DNA from: Haliea sp.
GTDB lineage: Bacteria > Pseudomonadota > Gammaproteobacteria > Pseudomonadales > Halieaceae
Reading direction: 5' to 3'
DNA: 64,000 bases
Assembly: GCA_002692965.1 (NCBI GenBank)
Contig: NZNC01000017.1
Location: forward strand, 62,001 to 126,000
Part shown: positions 31,381 to 40,716 of the stretch, one piece after another
Layout: each line of letters begins with the position of its first letter
Position numbering within the stretch: position 1 is the stretch's first letter
Translations under genes and position numbers: made by a program
The notes under the pieces: generated by a model
The model's input: the letters and a program-made list of their open reading frames with translations, nothing else
Databases searched by the model: none
Told to the model about the DNA's origin: nothing

Positions 31381-33048
31381 ATGCTCACCCACCTCAGCAT
31401 CCGCCACTACACGGTAGTCGACCAGCTGGAACTGGAGTTCAGGTCCGGCATGACTGTGATCACCGGGGAAACCGGGGCCGGCAAGTCGATCATGCTGGAC
31501 GCTCTCGGTCTCTGCCTGGGCGACCGCGCCGATCCAAAGGCCATCCGTCCCGGCTGCGAGCGGGCGGAGATCACCGCCAGTTTCGATATTGGCAACAACC
31601 CCAGCGCCCGCGCCTGGCTGGCGGAACGCGAACTCCTGCATGGCGACGACTGCCTCCTGCGCCGCGTGGTGACCGGCGAGGGGCGCAGCCGGGCCTGGAT
31701 CAACGGCAGTCCGGCGACCATTCAGGACTGTGCCAGCCTGGGGCAGCGCCTGGTTGACATCCATAGCCAGCACGCCCATCAGTCCCTGCTGCGCAGGCGT
31801 GTCCAGCGGGACCTGCTGGACAGTTTTGCCGGCCAGGAGGCACGGGCGCGGGAGGTGGCGGACCTCGCCAGGGAGTGGACGCAAACCCGCGAGGCCCGCG
31901 ACGCCCTCCGCGATGCCCGAGAGGAGCAGGACGCGCGGGCCCAGCTGCTGGCCTACCAGGTAGGTGAGCTGGAGGAACTGGGACTGGCCGAGAATGAGCT
32001 GGAGCAGCTCGAAACAGACCAGCGGCAGCTGGCCAACGCCGAGGAAATTCTGCAGGCCGCCCACCAGGCCCTGGCACTGTGCGAGGAGCCGGCGGGAGCC
32101 ATTCGCCAGGCCCGGCAACTGCTCTCGGGCCGCCTGCACAGCGGCAAGACCGTGGACAACGCGCGGGAGCTGCTGGAGTCGGTCGGTATCCAGCTGGATG
32201 AGGCGCAGCGGGAGATCCAGCGCCACATCGACGGCGTGGAACTGGAGCCGGAGCGCCTGGCTGCGGTGGAACAGCGGCTGGCACAGGTCCACGACATCGC
32301 CCGCAAGCACCGGGTACGGCCCGAGGAGCTGCCGGCCCTCACCGAAACGCTACGCGCCGAACTCGACGAACTGGGGGGCGGTGATGAACGCCTCGCCAGC
32401 CTCGAGGCCACGCTGGAGCAGCTGGCCGATCGCTACCGCGAAACCGCCGCACAGCTGGGCAAGGCGCGCCGCAAGAGTTCGGCGAAGCTGGAGAAGCAGG
32501 TCACCCAGCTGCTCGGCGACCTGGCCATGAGCCAATGCCGCTTCCAGGTGGCGCTACACCCGCGGGAAAGCACCGCCCCACACCCCCAGGGCCTGGAAGA
32601 CGTGGAGTTCCTGGTCAGCACCAACCCGGGCGCGGAGCCCCAGCCCCTCGGTCGCATTGCCTCGGGAGGCGAACTCTCGCGCATCAGCCTGGCCATCCAG
32701 GTGGCCACCGCCAGCCACAGCACCCTGCCCAGCATGGTCTTCGACGAGGTCGATGTGGGGATAGGCGGGGCTGTGGCGGAAGTCGTCGGTCGCCTGCTGC
32801 GAACCCTGGCCCGGGATACCCAGGTACTCTGCGTCACCCACCTGCCCCAGGTGGCGGCGCAGGGCGACCAGCACCTGCAGGTCAGCAAGACGGTCAAGCG
32901 GGAAGCGGCCCTGACGCAGATGGCGCCCCTCGACGGAGACGAACGTACCCGCGAGATCGCCCGCATGCTGGGGGGGGTCAAGATTACCGAACAGTCACTG
33001 GCGCACGCCCGGGAGATGCTGGGCACCCGGGACGTGGCGGACGCCTGA
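31381..33048 (+). CDS. recN: DNA repair protein RecN
   Basis: A 555-residue SMC-like ATPase for double-strand-break repair. It has Walker A GETGAGKS near residue 30, a central coiled-coil region, the signature IASGGELSRISLA and Walker B MVFDEVDVGIGG, then CVTHLPQVAAQ. The ATG at 31381 begins the conserved MLTHLSIRHYTVVDQLELEF; an in-frame upstream ATG at 31306 lacks conservation. The grpE-hrcA-recN-fur-bamE neighbourhood is conserved in gammaproteobacteria. Confidence 0.97.
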   Translation: MLTHLSIRHYTVVDQLELEFRSGMTVITGETGAGKSIMLDALGLCLGDRADPKAIRPGCERAEITASFDIGNNPSARAWLAERELLHGDDCLLRRVVTGEGRSRAWINGSPATIQDCASLGQRLVDIHSQHAHQSLLRRRVQRDLLDSFAGQEARAREVADLAREWTQTREARDALRDAREEQDARAQLLAYQVGELEELGLAENELEQLETDQRQLANAEEILQAAHQALALCEEPAGAIRQARQLLSGRLHSGKTVDNARELLESVGIQLDEAQREIQRHIDGVELEPERLAAVEQRLAQVHDIARKHRVRPEELPALTETLRAELDELGGGDERLASLEATLEQLADRYRETAAQLGKARRKSSAKLEKQVTQLLGDLAMSQCRFQVALHPRESTAPHPQGLEDVEFLVSTNPGAEPQPLGRIASGGELSRISLAIQVATASHSTLPSMVFDEVDVGIGGAVAEVVGRLLRTLARDTQVLCVTHLPQVAAQGDQHLQVSKTVKREAALTQMAPLDGDERTREIARMLGGVKITEQSLAHAREMLGTRDVADA

Positions 33049-33091
33049 AGCGTACCGGGCACCCACCCGGGGGGCCCCGTCGGGGGCGGAG

Positions 33092-33514
33092 CTAGTCCTT
33101 CTCGCCGATCTTGCGGACGTACAACACGAGGGAGTGATCGACAATCTCGTAGCCGTGGGCCTCGGCGATTTCCCGCTGGCGCTGCTCGATGACCTCGTCG
33201 TGGAACTCCACCACATCACCACTCGACATGCAGACCATGTGGTCGTGGTGTTCACCCTTGGCCAGCTCGAAGACCGAGTGGCCGGTCTCGAAATTATGCC
33301 GCGTCACCAGACCGGCACTCTCGAACTGGGTCAGTACCCTGTAGACCGTCGCCAGGCCCACGTCCTCGCCCGCCTCCAGCAGCGCGCGATAGACATCTTC
33401 CGCACTCAAATGCTGGGAGCTCTCCTCCGTGGACTCCAGGATCTGCAGGATTTTCACGCGCGGCAGGGTCACCTTGAGACCGGCCTTGCGCAGCTCCTGG
33501 TTTTCAACGCTCAT
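33092..33514 (-). CDS. fur: Ferric uptake regulator
   Basis: A 140-residue Fur. It has the N-terminal winged HTH (LSAEDVYRALLEAGEDVGLA, TVYRVLTQFESAGLV) and the metal-binding KGEHHDHMVC segment. The CxxC pair of the E. coli protein is reduced to one Cys (CMSSG), as in several gammaproteobacterial Fur proteins that lack the structural zinc site. It represses iron-uptake genes when Fe(II)-bound. Convergent with recN and divergent from bamE, a common arrangement. Confidence 0.96.
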   Translation of the reverse strand: MSVENQELRKAGLKVTLPRVKILQILESTEESSQHLSAEDVYRALLEAGEDVGLATVYRVLTQFESAGLVTRHNFETGHSVFELAKGEHHDHMVCMSSGDVVEFHDEVIEQRQREIAEAHGYEIVDHSLVLYVRKIGEKD

Positions 33515-33588
33515 GATCTCGGGGGTTCTCTGTACAGGACTGTGGCGTTATGATGCCACTCCCTGTTCCGAAGTGGAAGTTCTGGCCC

Positions 33589-33930
33589 ATGCGCATTCTG
33601 CTGATCGCCTTCGCCCTTGCTTGTCTCACCGCCTGTGGTGGGATCGGATTCCCGGGGGTGTATCGCATCAACGTCGAGCAGGGCAACCTGGTGACCCAGG
33701 ACATGGTCGACCAGCTCAAGCCCGGCATGACCCGGCGCCAGGTGCGCTTCATCATGGGCACGCCCCTGGTCGAGGACAGCTTCAATCGCGAGCGCTGGGA
33801 CTACCCCTATGTCATGCGTCGCGGCGACGACGTCATGCGGGAATCCCAGGTGACCGTCTATTTCGACGGTGACCGGCTCACCGGGGTCAGCGGCGACTTG
33901 CAGCCGGCGTGGGCCAACAGCGAATCCTGA
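33589..33930 (+). CDS. bamE: Outer membrane protein assembly factor BamE (SmpA/OmlA)
   Basis: A 113-residue lipoprotein. The ATG at 33589 (MRILLIAFALACLTAC) gives a type II signal peptide with lipobox LTAC; the in-frame ATG at 33550 would add 13 non-signal residues. The conserved YRINVEQGNLVTQDMVDQLK and GMTRRQVRFIMGTPLVEDSF follow. It is part of the Bam complex that inserts beta-barrels in the outer membrane, the likely route for the TpsB and autotransporter barrels in this window. Confidence 0.96.
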   Translation: MRILLIAFALACLTACGGIGFPGVYRINVEQGNLVTQDMVDQLKPGMTRRQVRFIMGTPLVEDSFNRERWDYPYVMRRGDDVMRESQVTVYFDGDRLTGVSGDLQPAWANSES

Positions 33931-33967
33931 ATTTCCCCCCGGCACCGGACCCGCGAGGGGCTACCCC

Positions 33968-34312
33968 CTAGTCTGTGCCTCCCTCCGGCCCATCGCCGGC
34001 CTTGGCCTTGCGCTCCTTGACCCGCGCGGCGCGCGCCTTGCGCACTTCCTTCGGGTCCACCTTGAGCGGACGGTAGATTTCCACCCGGTCCCCCGGCTGC
34101 AGCACCTGCTTCGGGGCAACCACCTTGCTGAAAACTCCCAGCCGGGCGTTTTCCAGGTCCAGGCCCCCGAAACGCTCGGCGATGCCGGATTGACGCGCGG
34201 CCTCCAGGGCCGTGGTGCCCGGGGCCACTTTCAGGGGAATGATCATCTGCTTGTCCGGCAGCGCGTAGGCCACTTCCACATCAATGCTGTCGTCGTTGCT
34301 CATCTCACTCAT
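33968..34312 (-). CDS. rnfH: RnfH family ubiquitin-like protein
   Basis: A 114-residue small beta-grasp protein, recognisable by VEVAYALPDKQMIIPLKV, TALEAARQSGIAERF and GDRVEIYRPLKVDPKEVRK. Start at 34312 or the in-frame ATG at 34303. Function is not well established; in many gammaproteobacteria it lies next to ratA, as here (32 bases downstream). Confidence 0.9.
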   Translation of the reverse strand: MSEMSNDDSIDVEVAYALPDKQMIIPLKVAPGTTALEAARQSGIAERFGGLDLENARLGVFSKVVAPKQVLQPGDRVEIYRPLKVDPKEVRKARAARVKERKAKAGDGPEGGTD

Positions 34313-34344
34313 CCATTACACGGTCTGCCGGTGACTTGCGGCAC

Positions 34345-34776
34345 TCACCCGTAAAGCTGCCTGGCGCGCCGGCCGAGGGCATCCACCAGGCTGTTGGTCA
34401 CACGGTCAAACAGGCGCGTCGCCGCGGCACCGGCAATCACGCTGTTGACCGAAAACTCGAGATCCAGGGTAACCTTGCAGGCCGTCTCGCCAAGCGCCAG
34501 GAACTCCCAGCGCCCCTCGAAGCGCTCGAAGGGACCATCCAGGAGCTCCAGGGTGATACGCCGCGGGGCCTCCAGCGTATTGCGGGTACTGAAACTCTGG
34601 CGAATGCCGCCCCGCGCGAGATCCAGGCGCGCCTCCACGACCTGGTCGTCGGCCCGCAGCACCTCGGCCCCCACGCACCCCTCCATGAACTGCGGGTAGG
34701 CGGGGATATCATTGACCAGGTCGAACATCTGGCGGGCGGGATAAGGCAACAAGGCGTGGCGATAAATGCGGGTCAT
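34345..34776 (-). CDS. ratA: RatA family protein (START/COQ10-like)
   Basis: A 143-residue SRPBCC-fold protein. The ATG at 34776 (MTRIYRHALLPYPARQMFDLV) is the family start, followed by YPQFMEGCVGAEVLR and FSVNSVIAGAAATRLFDRV. E. coli RatA has 145 residues and has been described both as a ribosome-associated toxin and as a COQ10-like ubiquinone-binding protein. The role here is undetermined. Operon with rnfH. Confidence 0.92.
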   Translation of the reverse strand: MTRIYRHALLPYPARQMFDLVNDIPAYPQFMEGCVGAEVLRADDQVVEARLDLARGGIRQSFSTRNTLEAPRRITLELLDGPFERFEGRWEFLALGETACKVTLDLEFSVNSVIAGAAATRLFDRVTNSLVDALGRRARQLYG

Positions 34777-34789
34777 GGATCCTCGGGGG

Positions 34790-36151
34790 TCAGTACAGCA
34801 ACAGCGCGGCGACCAGCACCAGCAGGGCCGCCGGGGGCGCAATATACCGCACCAGGCCGTACCAGAGGGAGAAAATCCAGCGCGGCTCCCGCGACAGTTG
34901 CCGCCGCAGTACCCGCAGGCGCAGCCCCCAGCCGACCAGCAGCACCAGCAAGAGGGTTGACAGTGGCAGCAGCACCGCACCGGCGAGCCAGTCCATGCCG
35001 TGGAACAGCACCCCCCGTCCCCATTCGCCGGCTTCACCCGGATCCAGGGAGCGCATGCCCTGCCAGGCCAGCCACCAGGCCAGCGCCCCCACGATCACCA
35101 CTGCGGTGAAGCGGCGCAGCCGAAACTGTTGCATCAGCGCCCCGACCAGCGGCTCGAGGATGGCCACGCAGGACCCCAGCGCCACCAGGGACACCAGGCC
35201 GAAGAACAGTCCGCTGTAGATGTCGCCCCCGGGCAGGTTACCGTAGGCATAGGGCAGGCTGATGAACAGCAGCTCGGGGCCCATGCTGGGCAGCTGATGA
35301 CTGGCAAAGATCAGCGGAAAGGCCACCAGCCCCACCGACATGGCAACCACGACGTCGAACAGGGCAACGGCTACCACGGAACGCCCCAGGGGTACCCGGC
35401 GGGGCGCATAGGCGCCGAAGCAGACCCCGGTGCCCACCCCGATGCCCAGGGTGTAGAAGGCCTGGCTGAGGGCGACCAGGCCGGCCTCGCGATTGAAATC
35501 CAGCAACTGGAAGGCAAACAGGAAATCCCCTGCCTGACGCAGCTCCCCCTCGGCAAAACTGAATTCGAGCAGCAGCACCAGCGCCGCCAGAAGCGCTGGC
35601 ACCAGCAGCCACACCAGCAGCCCGAGCCCCAGGCGCACGCCACCGAGCAGGAACAGGGCCACCACTACCAGAAAGCCGGTCTGCAGCGGCATCAGCTGCA
35701 CCCCATCTCCCAGCAGGGCGGCAAAATAATCGCCGACATCCTTGGCGCTCGCGGCGGTGAAGGCACCGTTCACGCTGTCCGCCGCATAGGCCAGCGACCA
35801 GCCGGCGATCACGGTGTAACAGGCCACCAGCAACAGGCCGGTCAGGCAGGCCAGCCAGGGCCAGAGCAGCCAGATACGCGACAGTGCCGAGCGCTCGACC
35901 ACGCGCCCGACTGACTCCACCACCCCGGAGCGCCCCTGCCCCCCGATCACCAGTTCGGCAATCAGCACCGGGATGGCGAGGAGAAACAGGCAGAGCAGGT
36001 AGGTCAGGACAAAGGGCGCACCGCCGTATACCCCGGCCAGATAGGAAAAGCGCCAGACACTGCCCATGCCCACCGCTGCAGACGCCAGCGCCAGCAGGAA
36101 GGTGGTTCGCCAGCGCCACTCACCCAGGGGGTTGTCCGGAAAATGGCTCAC
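34790..36151 (-). CDS. Sodium-dependent transporter (neurotransmitter:sodium symporter family)
   Basis: A 453-residue NSS (LeuT-type) transporter with about 11-12 membrane helices. The sodium and substrate site of helix 1 is in [21 protein letters not shown], and helix 6 has [19 protein letters not shown]. The start is taken as GTG at 36151 (reading [12 protein letters not shown]), the family N-terminus. The longer frame to 36268 would run across the smpB start region and is unlikely. Such proteins import amino acids; the substrate is unknown. Its stop lies 13 bases from the ratA start. Confidence 0.92.
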   Translation of the reverse strand: MSHFPDNPLGEWRWRTTFLLALASAAVGMGSVWRFSYLAGVYGGAPFVLTYLLCLFLLAIPVLIAELVIGGQGRSGVVESVGRVVERSALSRIWLLWPWLACLTGLLLVACYTVIAGWSLAYAADSVNGAFTAASAKDVGDYFAALLGDGVQLMPLQTGFLVVVALFLLGGVRLGLGLLVWLLVPALLAALVLLLEFSFAEGELRQAGDFLFAFQLLDFNREAGLVALSQAFYTLGIGVGTGVCFGAYAPRRVPLGRSVVAVALFDVVVAMSVGLVAFPLIFASHQLPSMGPELLFISLPYAYGNLPGGDIYSGLFFGLVSLVALGSCVAILEPLVGALMQQFRLRRFTAVVIVGALAWWLAWQGMRSLDPGEAGEWGRGVLFHGMDWLAGAVLLPLSTLLLVLLVGWGLRLRVLRRQLSREPRWIFSLWYGLVRYIAPPAALLVLVAALLLY

Positions 36152-36233
36152 GCTTGTGCTTGTCCAGATTGCATGACTGCAGAGTGCCCCGGATTCACTG
36201 CACTGAAAAGAGGGAAAATCCTGTAATCCCCCG

Positions 36234-36239
36234 TATAAT
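36234..36239 (+). promoter_or_regulatory. Perfect -10 box placed for leaderless smpB transcription
   Basis: TATAAT at 36234-36239 is seven bases before the smpB ATG at 36247, so a transcript starting at the usual distance would begin at or next to the start codon. A clear -35 is not visible and there is no ribosome-binding site between the box and the ATG. Confidence 0.5.
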
Positions 36240-36246
36240 GCCGGCC

Positions 36247-36714
36247 ATGGCCAAGAAACCCAAGACACCCGACAACGTAATCGCCCGCAACAAGCGCGCG
36301 AGTTTCGACTATCAACTGCTGGATACCTTCGAGGCCGGCGTCGCCCTGGAAGGCTGGGAGGTAAAGAGCCTGCGGGCGGGCAAGGCCCAGCTCACCGACT
36401 CCTACGTGCTGATGAAGAACGGCGAGGCCTGGTTGCTGGGCGCACAGATCACGCCCCTGGACACGGTCTCTACCCATTTCGTCAGCGACCCCACCCGCAC
36501 CCGCAAATTGCTACTGCACCGCAAGGAGCTGGCGCGCATCCTCGCCGCCACCTCCCAGAAGGGGCAGACCTGCCTGTGCACCCAGCTGTACTGGAAGGGC
36601 CACCTGGTCAAGGCGCGCCTGGCGCTGGCGCAGGGCAAGAAGGCCCACGACAAGCGCGAAACCGAGAAAGAGCGCGACTGGAACCGGGAGAAGGCGCGTA
36701 TCCTGCGCGGCTGA
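36247..36714 (+). CDS. smpB: SsrA-binding protein SmpB
   Basis: A 155-residue protein. It has N-terminal [20 protein letters not shown], central [19 protein letters not shown] and the basic tail [20 protein letters not shown], which mimics an anticodon arm. It carries tmRNA to stalled ribosomes; ssrA lies 2.1 kb downstream. The ATG at 36247 follows a -10 box closely (possible leaderless mRNA). A long open frame upstream is shadow of the divergent transporter. Confidence 0.97.
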   Translation: MAKKPKTPDNVIARNKRASFDYQLLDTFEAGVALEGWEVKSLRAGKAQLTDSYVLMKNGEAWLLGAQITPLDTVSTHFVSDPTRTRKLLLHRKELARILAATSQKGQTCLCTQLYWKGHLVKARLALAQGKKAHDKRETEKERDWNREKARILRG

Positions 36715-36746
36715 GGTGCTCTCACCAGAGGCCCCGCGACGCAGAT

Positions 36747-37502
36747 TCAGGCGAACATGATACTCGCGCCAATAGCGAACAGCACCAGCAGGGCCACCCG
36801 ACGGTAAAGCCGTCCGCCGTAGCGATCAAAAAGCCAGAAGCCCAGCTTGTCGCCCAGAAACATCGCCGGAAAAGCGAGCAGGAACAGCCAGGGTGCCCGC
36901 GTCGTGACAAAGCCGGCGCTGGCATAGGCTGCCAGCGCCATCAGCGCCGCACCCAGGAAGAAGGTCATCAACAGGGCCCGACTGCGCGCCGGCTGCGGCT
37001 CCGTGGCCATGGCGTAGACGATCACAGGCGGGCCGGGAATGGCGAAAGCCCCATTCAGCAAACCCGAAGCCATGCCGGTCAACCCGCCCAGCCAGGGGCC
37101 GTGCCGGTGATGCCGGGGCCGGTAGAACGCCAACAGCGCACAGGCCGCGATCACCGCCGCACCGATCCAGAAGCGGAACTGTGCCGGCGAGAAACGCTCA
37201 AGAAGGTTCGCCCCCACCCAGGTACCCAGTCCCGCCAGTAGCAGCATGGGCATCAACGGGCGCAGAGGAAACACGCCCCAGTAGCTTTTTACCGTCAGCA
37301 GGTTGACCGCCAGCGTCAGGCTTGCACTCAATACCACCGCCTCCGTGGGCGGCATCACCAACGCGAACACCGGCATCGCCGCGAGGGCGAAGCCAAAGCC
37401 GGTAAACGCGCGCAACACCGCCGCCAGCACCACCACCAACCAGAGCAACAGCACCTCGGGCAGGCTGATGCCGGCGGTCAGGGCCTCCAGCAAATCACGC
37501 AC
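36747..37502 (-). CDS. TauE/SafE (TSUP) family membrane permease
   Basis: A 251-residue protein with about eight membrane helices and the paired TSUP repeats (FTGFGFALAAMPVFALVMPP and GLTGMASGLLNGAFAIPGPP). The family exports sulfite or organosulfur anions; the substrate here is unknown. GTG start at 37502. The gene is convergent with smpB and follows the dehydrogenase gene below by 37 bases on the same strand. Confidence 0.9.
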   Translation of the reverse strand: MRDLLEALTAGISLPEVLLLWLVVVLAAVLRAFTGFGFALAAMPVFALVMPPTEAVVLSASLTLAVNLLTVKSYWGVFPLRPLMPMLLLAGLGTWVGANLLERFSPAQFRFWIGAAVIAACALLAFYRPRHHRHGPWLGGLTGMASGLLNGAFAIPGPPVIVYAMATEPQPARSRALLMTFFLGAALMALAAYASAGFVTTRAPWLFLLAFPAMFLGDKLGFWLFDRYGGRLYRRVALLVLFAIGASIMFA

Positions 37503-37539
37503 GGGTCACCCGCGGCGACAGATGCTGCCAACGCCCTGC

Positions 37540-38610
37540 TCAGGCACGTGCCAGCGGCTCGGGCAGCGGCACGCCAAAACGCTCGGCCCACGGGGTCAGG
37601 TCAGCCAGGATGCTGGGGTAGAGGCTCACCCCCTCCGCCAGCTGGCGCTGCCGCTCACCCCAGGCACGCTGCCCGGGGAAACGTGCCGGGGATTCGCCCT
37701 CGGGAACCCGGCTGGCAACAACCAGCTCCTGCAGGGCGGCAAGCTGGCGGCGGAAGGCCGCCGGGTCGCCAAAGGCGCCCGGATCGATCACCTGCAGGAA
37801 GACCGAGTTGGCCTCGCCGTCCTCCCGGGCGGAGGCGTCGGCGCGACCATAGCCCCCCAGGGCCATGCTCAGCACCTCGGTGGCGATGGACAGGGCCGCG
37901 CCCTTGTAGCCGTGTGTTGCTCCACCGATGGGCATGATGCTTCCCGGAGGCGGGCCCTCCAGTGCCGCGGGGTCGTCGGTGACGCGACCCTGGGCGTCCT
38001 TCAGGCAGGGTTCCGGCAGGCGCTTGCCCTCCCGGCGGGCGCGGGCCACGTAGCCACCCGCGGTCACCGACATGCTGATATCGAACAGCAGAGGCATCTC
38101 CTCGCCCGGCGCACACAGGGCAATGGGGTTGGCAGAAAACAGCGGATCGATACCCCCGAAGGTACTCACCGTGTTTTCCGCCGGGGTCGAGCACGTCATT
38201 ATCGCCACCTTGCCAGCCTCGATCACCCGCGGCAGGTAGGCCGCCAGGCAGGCGATATGCTGGCTGCGCCGCAGGGTCGCCGTGACCACACCGTGCTCCG
38301 CCACCCGATCCAGGGCTTGCTCGAGGGCTCGGTCCACCACCCAGGGCCCCGGCAGGAAGCCCGCATCCCAGTTAAACACCGATCCGCGGTCCGCCAGCAC
38401 CTCCGGGTCGCCCTCCACCCGACTGTCGCCGTCCAGCAACCACTGCAGGTTGCTGGCCACCCGGTTCATGCCGTGGGTGGTGAACCCCAACAGATCCGCC
38501 TCGAGAAAGACCCGGGCCAGTACCGCCGCCCGCGGTTCCTGCAGACCCGCAGCCACAAACAGGCGGGTAGCGAACTCGGCGAGCCGGGGATGGTCGTAAC
38601 GAGGACTCAT
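37540..38610 (-). CDS. Malate/L-lactate dehydrogenase family oxidoreductase (Ldh family)
   Basis: A 356-residue NAD(P)-dependent enzyme of the MDH2/LDH2 family. MSPRYDHPRLAEFATRLFVA begins at the ATG at 38610. Family motifs include EADLLGFTTHGMNRV, RRSQHIACLAAYLP, FGGIDPLFSANPIALCAPG and MPIGGATHGYKGAALSI. The family uses substrates from lactate and malate to ureidoglycolate and delta-1-piperideine-2-carboxylate, so the exact reaction is open. Probably co-transcribed with the TSUP permease, suggesting import or export of its substrate or product. Confidence 0.9.
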   Translation of the reverse strand: MSPRYDHPRLAEFATRLFVAAGLQEPRAAVLARVFLEADLLGFTTHGMNRVASNLQWLLDGDSRVEGDPEVLADRGSVFNWDAGFLPGPWVVDRALEQALDRVAEHGVVTATLRRSQHIACLAAYLPRVIEAGKVAIMTCSTPAENTVSTFGGIDPLFSANPIALCAPGEEMPLLFDISMSVTAGGYVARARREGKRLPEPCLKDAQGRVTDDPAALEGPPPGSIMPIGGATHGYKGAALSIATEVLSMALGGYGRADASAREDGEANSVFLQVIDPGAFGDPAAFRRQLAALQELVVASRVPEGESPARFPGQRAWGERQRQLAEGVSLYPSILADLTPWAERFGVPLPEPLARA

Positions 38611-38771
38611 GCTGTCTCCTTGCTGATCGATCGCAGTGACCGCGCGACACCGCCGCGGCACGCACTGCGAACCCCGGGAGCAGCGCCCCGGGCAATGACT
38701 GTCGGGGAACTTTAACAAAGAAAGCAGTCTAACTTCCCGAGCAGGATTGATGTACACTCTGCTCAACACTC

Positions 38772-39129
38772 GGGGGCGATACGGATTCGACGTCAGTAGC
38801 GAACCCTGCGGTGCATGCCGTGATGGCAGCCAATCACGTTAATCCAAAGCTGTACCTTAATAGTTGCCAACGACGACAACTACGCTCTGGCGGCATAAAC
38901 CCCGCTAGCGGTCTTTAGCAAGGTGCCAGTACCGCGTTGAAGACCGTCATACAGAACTGGATCGCAGCAAAGCTCGCCCTGGGCCGCGCTGTTAAAACCT
39001 TACAGGGCTCGCCAATCACGTCCTGACCGTTGGGCTGTGTGCGGCTAAATCAATAAACGGAAACTAAGCATGTAGAGCCAAAGGCAGAGTACTGACGGAC
39101 GCGGGTTCAACTCCCGCCGCCTCCACCAA
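38772..39129 (+). ncRNA. ssrA: Transfer-messenger RNA (tmRNA)
   Basis: A 358-base one-piece tmRNA. The 5' end GGGGGCGATACGGATTCGAC pairs with 3' CGCCTCC in a tRNA-like acceptor stem (one G-U), and CCA is encoded. GTTCAACTCCC is the T-arm. The tag reading frame at 38866-38898 encodes ANDDNYALAA and a TAA stop; the preceding TAGTTGCC context is typical. The mature 3' end is identical in the attR copy at about 53.5 kb, because the gene is an integration target. It rescues stalled ribosomes together with SmpB. Confidence 0.98.
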
Positions 39130-39131
39130 AC
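39107..39131 (+). repeat. attL of the ssrA-integrated island (25-bp direct repeat)
   Basis: The ssrA 3' segment starting TTCAACTCCCGCC and ending CCACCAAA is repeated exactly at 53505-53529. It spans the T-arm 3' half, the acceptor strand and CCA, the usual crossover target for ssrA-specific tyrosine integrases. Confidence 0.92.
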
Positions 39132-39163
39132 ACCCTTCCAGCAGCATCCAAGGAAGTCCTCAA

Positions 39164-39188
39164 ACCCCTGTTTATCAGGGGTTTTTTG
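39164..39188 (+). terminator. Island-encoded terminator for ssrA
   Basis: AACCCCTG (39164-39171), loop TTTAT, CAGGGGTT (39177-39184) and a T-run make a classic intrinsic terminator 35 bases after the ssrA CCA. It belongs to the island, since it lies inside attL, and replaces the terminator that now sits beyond attR at 53535-53564. Confidence 0.85.
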
Positions 39189-39241
39189 TTTATACTGCGT
39201 CCTATTCCGTCCACATGATCCGACCAGATCCCGTCACCGTT

Positions 39242-39291
39242 GACGGTACATGTGGCGGTATATTCGGTACCGTCAAACCGTGTACCGTCAG
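39242..39291. promoter_or_regulatory. Repeated GACGGTAC motifs, probable integrase arm-type sites (left end)
   Basis: TGACGGTAC at 39242-39250 is followed by GGCGGTATA, then inverted copies GGTACCGTCA and GTACCGTCAG up to 39291, just upstream of the integrase gene. The right end at 53430-53450 carries TGACGGTACAT and TGACGGTAT. Matching motifs at both ends of one island are expected of arm-type binding sites for integrase or excisionase. Confidence 0.6.
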
Positions 39292-39312
39292 AACCAGGAG
39301 AGGACTGCAGAT

Positions 39313-40554
39313 ATGGGCAAGTTGACAGCCACCCAGGTAAAACACGCAAAGCCAGCCGAGAAGCAGTACAAGCTCAGCGACGGTGACGGGCTATATCTCC
39401 TAGTCCACCCCAACGGCAGCAAGTATTGGCGCTTCGACTTCCGATTTGCCGGCAAGCGAAAGACACTGGCACTGGGTGTGTACCCCGAGGTATCCCTGCT
39501 GGAAGCCCGCGAGGGGCACCATGAGGCTAGGACCAATCTGCGGAAGGGGATCAACCCTGCAGAAACCAGGAAGGTAGCCAAGCAGACACAGCACCTGACA
39601 GACCAGAACAGCTTCGAAGCCATCGCCAGGGAATGGTTCAACACGAAAATGTGCAACCGCTCCAAGAGCCACCAGGACAGGACGCTGCGGGCACTCGAAA
39701 AGGACCTTTTCCCTTACTTGGGCTCCCGCCCGATTACCAGCATTACCGCGTCAGAGCTGCTCAACGCACTCCGGCGTATCGAATCACGAGGTGCGGTAGA
39801 GACCGCGCACCGTGCCAAACAGACAGCCAGCCAGGTGTTCAGGTATGCAGTGGTCACCGACAGAGCAGAACGGGACCCTTCCGCCGACCTCACTGGCGCC
39901 CTGAAGAATCCCAACAAGAAACACCTCGCAGCCATCACGGACCCAGCGGAAGTGGGCAAGCTGATGGTGGCTATTGAAGGCTTTCGTGGCACTCCGGTCG
40001 TGAGGGCCGCACTGAGGCTGTCCCCCCTACTCTTCCAGCGCCCTGGAGAAATACGGGCCATGGAATGGTCTGAGCTGAACTGGGAGGAAAAGCGCTGGGA
40101 AATCCCCGCCGAGAAAATGAAGATGAAGCAGGCTCACATCGTACCGCTCAGCGAGCAGGCCCTGGCCATCCTGCAGGAAATCCATCTGCTAACAGGGCGA
40201 GGCAAATATGTCTTCCCCAGCGCACGCGGTGCCAGTCGGTGCCTGTCTGAAAATGGGGTACGAACAGCACTACGGACCCTGGGTTACGACAACGACACCA
40301 TGACTCCTCACGGGTTTCGGGCGATGGCCAGGACTCTCCTCGATGAGGTGCTTGGCTTCCGGCCCGACTGGATCGAACACCAGCTAGCTCACGCCGTGAA
40401 GGACCCCAATGGCCGGGCTTACAACCGCACTTCGCACCTGGAGGGGCGTACTCAGATGATGACCGCTTGGGCCAATTACTTGGATGAGCTGCGAGAGAAA
40501 GCGCTGCAGAACTCAGGCGCAACGAGCCCTAACACCGCAGCAGAAGCAGCCTAG
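39313..40554 (+). CDS. int: Tyrosine-type site-specific integrase (DUF4102 N-terminal domain), ssrA-specific
   Basis: A 413-residue phage-P4-type integrase. The ATG at 39313 (MGKLTATQVKHAKP) starts the N-terminal arm-binding DUF4102 domain; the upstream in-frame ATG at 39250 falls in the arm-site repeats. The catalytic domain shows the first Arg in QRPGEIRAMEW, the HGFRAMARTLL box and the Tyr nucleophile in RAYNRTSHLEGR. It inserts the element at the ssrA 3' end, which lies 183 bases upstream. Confidence 0.95.
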   Translation: MGKLTATQVKHAKPAEKQYKLSDGDGLYLLVHPNGSKYWRFDFRFAGKRKTLALGVYPEVSLLEAREGHHEARTNLRKGINPAETRKVAKQTQHLTDQNSFEAIAREWFNTKMCNRSKSHQDRTLRALEKDLFPYLGSRPITSITASELLNALRRIESRGAVETAHRAKQTASQVFRYAVVTDRAERDPSADLTGALKNPNKKHLAAITDPAEVGKLMVAIEGFRGTPVVRAALRLSPLLFQRPGEIRAMEWSELNWEEKRWEIPAEKMKMKQAHIVPLSEQALAILQEIHLLTGRGKYVFPSARGASRCLSENGVRTALRTLGYDNDTMTPHGFRAMARTLLDEVLGFRPDWIEHQLAHAVKDPNGRAYNRTSHLEGRTQMMTAWANYLDELREKALQNSGATSPNTAAEAA

Positions 40555-40716
40555 AGCTGTCCTCGCGCGCGTATCATAGTGTCCACAGGATTTCATATAT
40601 TTAGTTTCGCTCGATAGCGTAAAAAGTTCAGAAAAAGCATTGCGGGTTCCGGATCATGTGCAGTGTCGAGTGCTGGAAAGCATGAGACACATTACTAGCT
40701 ATCGAGGAACCCAAAC

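Noticed and set aside
31246-32310. Upstream extension of the hrcA frame
   Set aside because: HrcA starts at its conserved N-terminus at 31245; the extension is antisense to recN and has no similarity to the family.
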